NCBI RefSeq assembly: GCF_019430885.1
Contig: NZ_JAHYBZ010000002.1
Location: 248,001 to 312,000 of the forward strand
Length of the DNA stretch: 64,000 bases
Source: Roseomonas alba
Lineage (GTDB): Bacteria; Pseudomonadota; Alphaproteobacteria; Acetobacterales; Acetobacteraceae
Direction of reading: 5' to 3'
Shown piece by piece: positions 42,185 to 49,371 of this stretch. A program made the position numbers and the translations under genes. Within the stretch, counting starts at the first letter, position 1; each line of letters opens with the position of its first letter. The notes under the pieces were generated by a model. That model was given only the letters and a program-made list of their open reading frames with translations, was not told the origin of the DNA and made no database searches.

Positions 42185-43944
42185 GCCTGGGCCTCGCTGC
42201 GTTCGATCTTCGCGGCGGGCGCGGGAATGGGCGTGGGCTGGGCGGGCTTCATGATCTTCTTCAGCACCTCGGCGCGTGGGCCGAACATCTCCACGGCGCC
42301 CTCGCGCATCAGCAGCACCTTCTCCACGCCCTGCACCAGCACCGGGCGGTGGGAAACGAGCACGACCGTCACCTGTCGGCGGCGTAGGTCCTGCAACGCG
42401 CGCAGCAGCGCGGCCTCGGAATCGCCGTCGAGGTTGGAGTTGGGCTCGTCGAGCACGATGAATTTCGGGTTGCCGAACATGGCGCGGGCCAGGCCGATCT
42501 GCTGGCGCTGGCCGCCCGACAGGTGCTGGCCGCCTTCGCCGATGTCGGTTTCATAGCCCTTGGGCAGGCGCAGGATCATGTCGTGCGCGCCGGCAAGCTT
42601 CGCTGCCTCATAGACCGCCTCGGGCGGGGCTTCGGCCATGCGGGCGATGTTATCGAAGACCGTGCCGTCGAAGAGTTCGACATCCTGCGGGAGGTAGCCG
42701 ACATGGCGGCCGAAATCCTCGCGTTGCCAGGTGTGGACGTCGGCTCCGTCCAGCCGCACCGCGCCCGTGGTCGGCGCCAGCGTGCCGGTCAGCAGCCGGA
42801 TCAGTGTGGTTTTGCCGGCGGCCGAGGGGCCGATGACCGCGAGGCTCTCACCCGGTTCGAGGGAGAAGGCGACCGCCTTGACCACTGCGACATTGGTGCC
42901 GGGGAACCCGTAGGTGACGCGCTCGACCGACAGCTTGCCGATGGGATCGGGCAGGGGCATGCCGGGCGGGCGCAGGCGCGGCAGGGTGAGGAAGGCCTGC
43001 AGCCGCTTCCAGGACTGGCGAGCCTGCACAAGCTGCTTCCAGCCGCCGATCATCTGTTCGACCGGTGCCAGCGCCCGGCCCATGATGATGGAGGCGGCAA
43101 TCGAGGCACCCGAGGTCAGTTCCTGCCCGAGCACGAGATAGGCGCCGATGCCGAGGATCGCGATCTGGACCGCGAGCCGGCAGAACTTGGTGAAGGCGAG
43201 CAGCGGCGAGGCGCGGTCCATGGCGCGGTTCATCGGGCCGGTCATCTCGACCACGCCCATGCGCCAGCGCGCCATGACGGCGGGCAGCATGCCCATGCTG
43301 TCGATCACCTCGGCGTTGCGGACGATGGATTCCGCGCGGCGCTGGCTGCCCATGGCGGCCGTATTGGCCTCCCGCAGCAGCTTCGAGGTGGCGAATTCGT
43401 TGAAGATGGTCAGGCCCAGCAGCAGCGCCGCGCCGACCAGCGCGACGACGCCGAGCAGCGGATGCAGCAGGAAGATGACCGCCAGATAGACTGGCACCCA
43501 GGGGACGTCATAGAGCGACAGCGCGCCGGGGGAGGCGATGAAGCCGCGGCAGGTGGCGAGGTCGCGCAGCGCCTCCATCCGGTAGGGCCGGCCGCGGAGC
43601 TGGCTTTCGACGGCGCGGGCGAAGCCTTCGGGTGCGACCGTCTCCTCCACCCAGGCGCCGACGCGCTGCATGATGCGCGAGCGGGCGGCCTCGAGCAGCG
43701 CGAGCAGGCCGACGGCGGCGATGGCGATCAGTGTCAGGTAGAGCAGGGTGTTCAGGTTCCGCGTGGCGAGCACGCGGTCGAAGACCTGCATCATGTAGAG
43801 CGAGACGGTGAGCTGCAGCCCGTTGACGACGCCCGAGAAGACGCCGACGGCCATGAATTGCGACCGACAGGCCCGGACGGCGCGCGCGAGCGGCGTGTCG
43901 GCAGGCTTGCCCTCGCCAAGGAGGACCCTGGGATCAACCGCCAT
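42181..43944 (-). CDS. Type I secretion ABC transporter (PrtD-like permease/ATPase)
   Basis: A 587-residue fused exporter: a six-helix transmembrane domain (about residues 25-310) and an ATPase domain with Walker A GPSAAGKTT, signature LSGGQRQQIGLARA and Walker B FIVLDEPNSNLD. There is no N-terminal peptidase C39 domain, matching the PrtD subgroup that secretes RTX-type proteins with an uncleaved C-terminal signal. The start at 43944 (MAVDPRVLLGEG) was chosen; the frame continues upstream without family match. No RTX cargo gene lies nearby. Confidence 0.93.
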   Translation of the reverse strand: MAVDPRVLLGEGKPADTPLARAVRACRSQFMAVGVFSGVVNGLQLTVSLYMMQVFDRVLATRNLNTLLYLTLIAIAAVGLLALLEAARSRIMQRVGAWVEETVAPEGFARAVESQLRGRPYRMEALRDLATCRGFIASPGALSLYDVPWVPVYLAVIFLLHPLLGVVALVGAALLLGLTIFNEFATSKLLREANTAAMGSQRRAESIVRNAEVIDSMGMLPAVMARWRMGVVEMTGPMNRAMDRASPLLAFTKFCRLAVQIAILGIGAYLVLGQELTSGASIAASIIMGRALAPVEQMIGGWKQLVQARQSWKRLQAFLTLPRLRPPGMPLPDPIGKLSVERVTYGFPGTNVAVVKAVAFSLEPGESLAVIGPSAAGKTTLIRLLTGTLAPTTGAVRLDGADVHTWQREDFGRHVGYLPQDVELFDGTVFDNIARMAEAPPEAVYEAAKLAGAHDMILRLPKGYETDIGEGGQHLSGGQRQQIGLARAMFGNPKFIVLDEPNSNLDGDSEAALLRALQDLRRRQVTVVLVSHRPVLVQGVEKVLLMREGAVEMFGPRAEVLKKIMKPAQPTPIPAPAAKIERSEAQA

Positions 43945-44114
43945 AGGTTCGTGCCTTCGTTCCTGCTGCCATGGGCGCACCCCTACCGTGCGGCAGATGC
44001 CCGATCGGGATGCCGCGATACTCCAAGGAATGCAAATCCCGGCCAGGGACATTTCCATGCATTCCAACCGGCCGGGCCGGGTAGAAGATGACAAGCCATG
44101 AAGTTCGGTTGCGG

Positions 44115-44149
44115 GATAGCGCCATTTCGTGACGCTATCACGGCGCTAT
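44115..44149. promoter_or_regulatory. Overlapping inverted repeats in a divergent promoter region
   Basis: GATAGCG (44115-44121) can pair with CGCTATC (44133-44139), or the overlapping ATAGCGCC (44116-44123) can pair with GGCGCTAT (44142-44149). The three half-sites of ATAGCG/CGCTAT type are spaced so that only one pairing can form at a time. It lies 59 bases upstream of the glycosyltransferase start, between two divergent genes. It could be an operator or a switching hairpin. Confidence 0.45.
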
Positions 44150-44207
44150 TGCCGGAGTGTAACGCGGAACCGTTTCTCGATGGGTTCGAAAAGGGGACTG
44201 GTCACCG

Positions 44208-45407
44208 ATGGATCGGGTGGAGACGCGGGACAATGACGCGGGCGGCGCGCCGCCGGGCCTCGAACTCACCATCCTGATGCCCTGCCTGAACGAGGCGGAG
44301 ACGCTTGGCACCTGCGTGCGCAAGGCCATGGGTTACCTGGCGCGCAGCGGTATCGCCGGGGAAGTTCTGGTGGCCGACAACGGCAGTACCGACGGCAGCC
44401 AGGCGATCGCCGAGGGGCTCGGCGCGCGAGTGGTCGCGGTGCCGGCGCGTGGCTACGGTGCCGCGCTGATCGCCGGCATCGCTGCGGCGCGCGGGCGCTT
44501 CGTCATCATGGGCGACAGCGACGATTCCTACGATTTCACCGATCTCGATGCCTTCGTCGCCAAGCTGCGGGACGGGTATGCGCTGGTTATGGGCAACCGC
44601 TTCCGGGGCGGGATCAGGCCGGGGGCGATGCCGGCGCTGCACCGCTACCTCGGCAATCCGGTGCTCTCGACCATTGGGCGGGTCTTCTTCGGCGCCCCGG
44701 TGCGCGACTTCCATTGCGGGCTGCGCGGCTTCGACCGCGACGCGATCCGCGCGCTCGACCTGCGCGCGCCGGGGATGGAATTCGCCTCGGAGATGGTGGT
44801 GAAGGCGACGGTGCAGGGGCTGCGCATCACCGAGGTGCCGACGACGCTGTCCCCGGACGGACGTTCGCGGCCGCCGCATCTGCGGTCCTGGCGCGACGGC
44901 TGGCGGCATCTGCGCTTCCTGCTGGTGTTCTGCCCGCGCTGGCTGTTCCTCTATCCGGGCGGGGCGCTGTTCCTGGCGGGGCTGGTCGCCACGGCGCTGC
45001 TGCTGCCGGGGCCGCTGCATGTCGGGTCGGTGACCTTCGACGTGCATACGCTGCTCTATGGGGCGGGGGCGGTGATCATGGGGTTCCAGGCGGTGCAGTT
45101 CTGGGCCTTCGCGCAGCTCTATGGCGCCCAGCAAGGCGTGGTGCCGGAGGAGAAGCGGCTGACCGCCCTGCTGGCGCGCTTCGGGTTGGAGCCTGCGCTG
45201 ATCGTCGCCGGGCTGCTGGTGCTGGCGGGGCTGGGGCTCGGCGTGGCGGCGGTGGCGCTCTGGGGGGCGCAGCGCTTCGGGCCGCTGGAAGGGATGGGCG
45301 CGATGCGCATGGCGATCGCCTCGGTGACATCCATGGTGCTGGGCCTGCAGATGGCGTTCGGGGCATTCTTCGTGGCACTTCTGGGGATGATGCGGGCAGG
45401 GGGGTGA
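44208..45407 (+). CDS. Family 2 glycosyltransferase, dolichol-phosphate mannosyltransferase-like, with membrane domain
   Basis: A 399-residue protein. Residues 1-230 form a GT-A catalytic domain with LTILMPCLNEAETLG, VLVADNGSTDGS, the acidic metal motif GDSDDSYDF and the FHCGLRGFDRDAI segment. Three or four transmembrane segments follow (about residues 250-395). The architecture resembles polyprenyl-phosphate hexosyltransferases (DPM1/GtrB-like) that load a sugar onto a lipid carrier. A GtrA-family protein encoded at 46880-47326 could be the matching flippase, although on the opposite strand. The gene precedes the structured RNA and argC. Confidence 0.88.
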   Translation: MDRVETRDNDAGGAPPGLELTILMPCLNEAETLGTCVRKAMGYLARSGIAGEVLVADNGSTDGSQAIAEGLGARVVAVPARGYGAALIAGIAAARGRFVIMGDSDDSYDFTDLDAFVAKLRDGYALVMGNRFRGGIRPGAMPALHRYLGNPVLSTIGRVFFGAPVRDFHCGLRGFDRDAIRALDLRAPGMEFASEMVVKATVQGLRITEVPTTLSPDGRSRPPHLRSWRDGWRHLRFLLVFCPRWLFLYPGGALFLAGLVATALLLPGPLHVGSVTFDVHTLLYGAGAVIMGFQAVQFWAFAQLYGAQQGVVPEEKRLTALLARFGLEPALIVAGLLVLAGLGLGVAAVALWGAQRFGPLEGMGAMRMAIASVTSMVLGLQMAFGAFFVALLGMMRAGG

Positions 45408-45539
45408 CGGCGGCACCGCGTAGGATTCTGCCGCTGGTCGGGACGATCCCGCGTTATCCACCGCCCGGGCGCCGCGAGGTTCTGCTCGTGAACCTATCAG
45501 CCGGAAACTTCCGGGATGGGTGCCCGGCAGGCATTCCGC

Positions 45540-45757
45540 TTGACGATCCCTGTGGGTAGCGACAGTGTCGAAGGAGATGCTCAGGAACCGGAGCCTTGGT
45601 GACCGACGCCGCTGCACCCCAGCGGCGGCTCTTCGGGCTGCGCGTCGATCAGCGTCCTTTCGCGTGGTGTCAGCCTCACTGTAGGTCCCACGCGCCGGAG
45701 CGGCCTCGACCCGCCTTCCTGAACCCCCGCAGCCCCCGGCTCCGGGGGTTTTCTTTT
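45540..45757 (+). ncRNA. Candidate structured RNA or leader upstream of argC
   Basis: A TTGACG box at 45540 may be a -35 element, but no good -10 follows. Downstream, TCAGGAA (45581-45587) pairs perfectly with TTCCTGA (45716-45722), closing a region of about 140 bases. Inside are a hairpin GCCGCT/AGCGGC (45608-45626), an enclosing GAGCC/GGCTC pairing, and a CGCGTGG/CCCACGCG hairpin (45661-45693). A strong terminator follows at 45733-45757. Size and closed-stem form recall 6S RNA, but I could not confirm a match. An argC attenuator is the alternative. Confidence 0.45.
45733..45757 (+). terminator. Rho-independent terminator immediately upstream of argC
   Basis: CCCCCGG and CCGGGGG (7-bp perfect stem, two-base loop) followed by TTTTCTTTT. 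It is the best classical terminator in the window. It ends 26 bases before the argC start codon, so it either closes a separate RNA or attenuates argC. A second C-run at 45724-45728 could compete for the same G-run. Confidence 0.85.
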
Positions 45758-45783
45758 GCCCGAACCCCAGAAGGACAACCATC

Positions 45784-46761
45784 ATGACCATCCGCGTCGG
45801 CATTGTCGGCATCAGCGGTTTCGGCGGCGGCGAGGCGATGCGCCTCGTCGCGAGCCATCCGTCGTTCGAGCTCGTCTACGCCGCGGGCGAGGGCAGCGCC
45901 GGCAGCCGTCTGGCGGACCGCTTCCCTGGCGTGCCGGCCAGGCTGGCCGACCTCGTGATCGAGAAGTGGGACCCTGCCACCCTGCCGAAGCTCGACCTGC
46001 TATTCGCCTCACTGCCCACGGGCGCCTCGGCCGAGGCGCTGGCGCGCGTCCCCGCGGGCACGAAGATCGTCGATATCGGCGGCGACCACCGCTACGTCGA
46101 AGGCTGGGCCTACGGCCTGGCCGATGTCTGGCCCGACCGGATCGCGGGGCAGAGCCGCATTGCCAATCCCGGCTGCTTCCCCGCGGCGGTGCTGACCGCG
46201 CTGGCGCCGCTGCTGGCCAATGGGCTGGTCGAGCCGGGCAACATCGTGATCGATGCCAAGACCGGCATTTCCGGCGCCGGCCGGGGCGGCGGCGACAGCC
46301 GGTTCGGCTATGCCGAGAGCAACGAGAACCTGGTGCCCTACGGCCTGCTCAGACATGTCCACATGCCCGAGATGGCCACGACCATCCAGCGGCTGAGCGG
46401 CGGCAGCGCGGATGGGCTGGTGTTCACGCCGCATCTGGTGCCGATGACCCGCGGCGTGCTGGCCACGATCTACTGCCGCGGCCGGGCGACCACGGAACAC
46501 TGCCTGGACGCGGCGCGGCGCTTCTATGCCGGGCGGGCCTTCGTGCGGGTGACCGACAGGCCGCCGCAGACCAGATGGGCGACCGGGTCGAACCTCGCCT
46601 TCGTCAGCTATGCGGCCGATCCGGAGCGCAACCTGGTGATTGCGATGGGCGTGGTCGACAATCTCGGCAAGGGAGCCGCCGGACAGGCGGTGCAGAATGC
46701 GAATCTGATCTGCGGCCTGCCGGAAACCGCGGGGCTGGACAGCGCCCCAGTCTGGCCATGA
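45784..46761 (+). CDS. argC: N-acetyl-gamma-glutamyl-phosphate reductase ArgC
   Basis: A 325-residue NADPH-dependent reductase of arginine synthesis, converting N-acetylglutamyl phosphate to the semialdehyde. The nucleotide fold begins IRVGIVGISGFGGGEAMRL, and the catalytic Cys131 lies in ANPGCFPAAV. The GISGAGRGGGDSRFGYAESN segment is typical. The ribosome site AGAAGGA precedes the ATG. It is monocistronic and converges with the GtrA gene. A terminator-bearing RNA region lies directly upstream. Confidence 0.95.
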   Translation: MTIRVGIVGISGFGGGEAMRLVASHPSFELVYAAGEGSAGSRLADRFPGVPARLADLVIEKWDPATLPKLDLLFASLPTGASAEALARVPAGTKIVDIGGDHRYVEGWAYGLADVWPDRIAGQSRIANPGCFPAAVLTALAPLLANGLVEPGNIVIDAKTGISGAGRGGGDSRFGYAESNENLVPYGLLRHVHMPEMATTIQRLSGGSADGLVFTPHLVPMTRGVLATIYCRGRATTEHCLDAARRFYAGRAFVRVTDRPPQTRWATGSNLAFVSYAADPERNLVIAMGVVDNLGKGAAGQAVQNANLICGLPETAGLDSAPVWP

Positions 46762-46765
46762 TGAG

Positions 46766-46785
46766 GGCGGGCTTCCAGGCCCGCC
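46766..46785. terminator. Hairpin between convergent argC and gtrA genes
   Basis: GGCGGGC and GCCCGCC form a perfect 7-bp stem with loop TTCCAG, starting five bases after the argC stop codon. No U-run follows. It may end transcripts from both sides. Confidence 0.55.
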
Positions 46786-46879
46786 ATGCAATCTGCTTCG
46801 GCGGTCCGCCTGATCTGGTTCAGCGTCAGCAGGAGGCGGTATGGTCCGACCGGCCCCTCGGGGGGGCTGCGATCCGCCG

Positions 46880-47326
46880 TCAGCCCCGGAAGACCAGCCG
46901 GCGCGACAGGATGAAGTTGGTGAACATGCCAGCGATCGACCCGGCCGCGACACCCAGGATCGGATGCGCCGCGACCGTGGCGACCGTCGCGACCAGCACC
47001 GCGTAGGTACCGTAGTTCAGCGCGAAGCCAATCAGGTTCACCACCACGAACAGCGCCCATTGTCGATGTACCGGCCCCGAGCCTTTTCCACGGAAGGTCC
47101 AGGCCCGGTTCAGCGCCCAGGTCGCCGTCGCCGCGGCGACATAGGAGATGGCGCGCCCGAGATAGAGCCCCGCACCCAGCGCGATGGCACCGTAGAGCAC
47201 CCCGGAATCGACCAGGAAACCGATGGTGCCGACCACGCCGAAGCGCAGAAATTCCTGCGCCAGGGCCGCGCGTTCGGCGCCCAGCAGGTGCCTGAGCACC
47301 GGACCGATGAGGGGGATGTCCACCAT
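46880..47326 (-). CDS. GtrA-family membrane protein
   Basis: A 148-residue protein with four hydrophobic segments. GtrA signature segments are FLRFGVVGTIGFLVDSGVLY, ATATWALNRAWTFRG and the end TNFILSRRLVFRG. Members are thought to flip polyprenyl-linked sugars or act with GtrB-type glycosyltransferases at the inner membrane. A possible partner is encoded at 44208-45407. The start at 47326 was chosen over a longer frame that runs into palindromic DNA. Confidence 0.88.
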   Translation of the reverse strand: MVDIPLIGPVLRHLLGAERAALAQEFLRFGVVGTIGFLVDSGVLYGAIALGAGLYLGRAISYVAAATATWALNRAWTFRGKGSGPVHRQWALFVVVNLIGFALNYGTYAVLVATVATVAAHPILGVAAGSIAGMFTNFILSRRLVFRG

Positions 47327-47348
47327 GCGGCGCGGTTTAGGGCGCCCG

Positions 47349-47369
47349 GGGCGGCTTGCCCAGCCGCCC
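47349..47369. other. Hairpin upstream of the GtrA gene
   Basis: GGGCGGCT and AGCCGCCC form a perfect 8-bp stem with a five-base loop 23 bases upstream of the GtrA-family start codon. In a divergent region such a stem may act in the 5' untranslated region. Confidence 0.4.
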
Positions 47370-47379
47370 TTGGAGACCC

Positions 47380-47505
47380 TTTGAGAATGCGCCATGCGGC
47401 GCATTCTCGATGCCGGCACCGGCCCGCACCCCAACCGGCCATCTATCCAGGGTACTGCCGTTGGGTAGCCGGGTGGGGGTGCGGGCCGGTGCCGGCATTC
47501 TCAAA
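47380..47505. repeat. Nested palindromic repeat in the divergent gtrA/peptide-receptor region
   Basis: An 11-bp perfect hairpin GAGAATGCGCC/GGCGCATTCTC (47383-47408) is followed by a 23-bp perfect inverted repeat (47410-47432 with 47476-47498) whose left arm starts ATGCCGGCACCGGCCCGC. The spacer of 43 bases has an inner CCGGC/GCCGG extension. TTTGAGAATGC at the left edge (47380) recurs inverted as GCATTCTCAAA at the right edge (47495-47505). The GCCGGCACCGGCCCGC core recurs at 1889. Confidence 0.8.
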
Positions 47506-47589
47506 CGGGCCCTTACCGATCGGTATCTGGATTGCGCATGGACGGGGCGTTAGGCTGCGGTCAGCTTCACCAAACGGAGAACGTCCCGA

Positions 47590-49182
47590 ATGTTCCGACG
47601 CGACCTGCTGGCCGGCGCCGCCGCTGCCATGGCCCTGCCGCGTTTCGCCATCGCGCAGCCGGCCGCCGCGCGCACGCTGCGCTACGTGCCGCACGCCAAC
47701 CTGCCGAACATCGACCCCTTCACCAACACGGCCTTCATCGCCCGCGACCATGCCTTCCTGGTCTATGATCAGCTGTACGGCATGAACGACAAGTTCGAGC
47801 CGGTGCCGCAGATGGCCCAGGGCCATGTCGTGGAGAATGACGGCCTGCTGTGGCGCTTCACCCTGCGCGAGGGACTGAAGTTCCATGATGGCTCCCCGGT
47901 GCGCGGGCGGGACTGCATCGCCTCGATCAAGCGGTGGGGCCGCCGTGACGCCTTCGGGCAGGAGCTGATGGCCCGCGTCGCCGACATGACCGAGGAGAGC
48001 GACCGCGTCTTCTCGATCAAGCTCAACAAGCCCTTCGCCAAGATGATCGAGGCTTTCTCGAAGGTCACGACCTCCTGCCTGTTCATCATGCCGGAGCGGC
48101 TGGCGAACGTTGATCCCTTCACCAACCTCGCCGAGGCGGTGGGATCCGGCCCCTACCGCTTCGTGCAGAATGAGTGGGTTCCGGGGTCGAGCGTCGTCTA
48201 CGTCAAGAATCCCGACTATGTGCCGGTGCCGAACGGCACGCCGTCCATGACGGCCGGCCCGAAGATCGTCCATTTCGACCGCGTCGAGTGGAAGATCATC
48301 CCCGATGCCTCGACCGCCGCGGCCGCCCTGCAATCGGGCGAGATCGACTGGTGGGAGCAGCCGACCGCCGACCTGTTCCCGCTGGTCGCGCGCAACCGGA
48401 ACATCACCGTCGATGTCATCAACGCGACGGGGCTGATCGGCATCTTCCGCCCGAACCACCTGACCAAGCCCTTCGACAACCCCGCGGTGCGCCGCGCGGT
48501 CGTCACCGCGGTCAATCAGATGGACTTCATGACCGCGGTGATCGGTGAAGCGACCGTCCCCGGCTACCAGACGCTGCGGCGGGAGAATATCGGCTACTTC
48601 GCGCCGGAATCGCCGTCTGCCTCCACCGTCGGGCTCGATCGGCTGAAGAAGTCGATCGACGCCGCGCGGGCCGAGTTGCAGGCCGCCGGTGCGATGGGCT
48701 CGAAGCTCGTCCTGCTGAATGCGACCGACCTCGCCTCGATCAATGCCTCGGCGCAGGTGGGCGCGGACCTGTTCACCCGCATGGGCTTCAACGTGGAGAT
48801 GGTCGCGGCCGACTGGGGCACGGTGGTCGCGCGGCGTGCGAGCAAGAACCCGCTGGAACAGGGTGGCTGGTCGGGCTTCTTTACCTTTTGGTCGGGCGTC
48901 GACCACTGGAACCCGGCGAGCCATGCCTCGATCCGCGGCAATGGCGCGAATGCCTGGCCCGGCTGGCCGACCATTCCGGCCCTCGAGGCCCAGCGCAACG
49001 CTTGGTTCGATGCCCCCGACGAAGCCGCAGCCAAGGCCGCGACGACCGAGATGCAGCGCATCGCCTTCGACGAAGTGCCCTACGTCCCGACCGGCATGTA
49101 CTACCAGCCGACAGCGCACCGGAAGCTCGAGGGCATCCTGAAGGGCCAGCCGCCACTGTTCTGGAACGTCCGCCGGGGCTGA
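47590..49182 (+). CDS. Peptide-type ABC transporter receptor 1 of 5
   Basis: A 530-residue periplasmic receptor of the DppA/OppA family (SBP_bac_5). The N-terminus MFRRDLLAGAAAAMALPRFA ending in IAQ is a signal peptide with paired arginines. The family segment GLKFHDGSPV is followed by CIASIKRW. The C-terminal half carries VAADWGTVVARRASKNP and ends LFWNVRRG. It is the first of five tandem receptor genes before one dppBCDF set. The 189-base gap after it suggests that it may have a separate promoter or terminator. Confidence 0.93.
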   Translation: MFRRDLLAGAAAAMALPRFAIAQPAAARTLRYVPHANLPNIDPFTNTAFIARDHAFLVYDQLYGMNDKFEPVPQMAQGHVVENDGLLWRFTLREGLKFHDGSPVRGRDCIASIKRWGRRDAFGQELMARVADMTEESDRVFSIKLNKPFAKMIEAFSKVTTSCLFIMPERLANVDPFTNLAEAVGSGPYRFVQNEWVPGSSVVYVKNPDYVPVPNGTPSMTAGPKIVHFDRVEWKIIPDASTAAAALQSGEIDWWEQPTADLFPLVARNRNITVDVINATGLIGIFRPNHLTKPFDNPAVRRAVVTAVNQMDFMTAVIGEATVPGYQTLRRENIGYFAPESPSASTVGLDRLKKSIDAARAELQAAGAMGSKLVLLNATDLASINASAQVGADLFTRMGFNVEMVAADWGTVVARRASKNPLEQGGWSGFFTFWSGVDHWNPASHASIRGNGANAWPGWPTIPALEAQRNAWFDAPDEAAAKAATTEMQRIAFDEVPYVPTGMYYQPTAHRKLEGILKGQPPLFWNVRRG

Positions 49183-49371
49183 CCGGCGGGCCGCCGCGCG
49201 AGGCAGCCCCTTGCGCGGCACCGGGCGATGTGGCCAGAACACCGGCCGCGCCAGAGCAGATTCCTTCCGGCTGGAACCAGCCGGGCAGGGGATGAGGCTC
49301 GCTTACCCTGATTGCCGGAGCGGTCGCCGTTCGCGCAGGCGGCATCGGATCGCGATGGCCCGGAGGATCGC

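Noticed and set aside
45540-45757. Firm assignment of this region as 6S RNA, SRP RNA or tmRNA
   Set aside because: The SRP and tmRNA signatures I know are absent, and I could not align it to 6S from memory; only structure and a terminator are supported.
49312-49371. Upstream in-frame ATG for receptor 2
   Set aside because: It adds 20 polar residues before a good signal peptide; the ATG at 49372 has a CGGAGG ribosome site.
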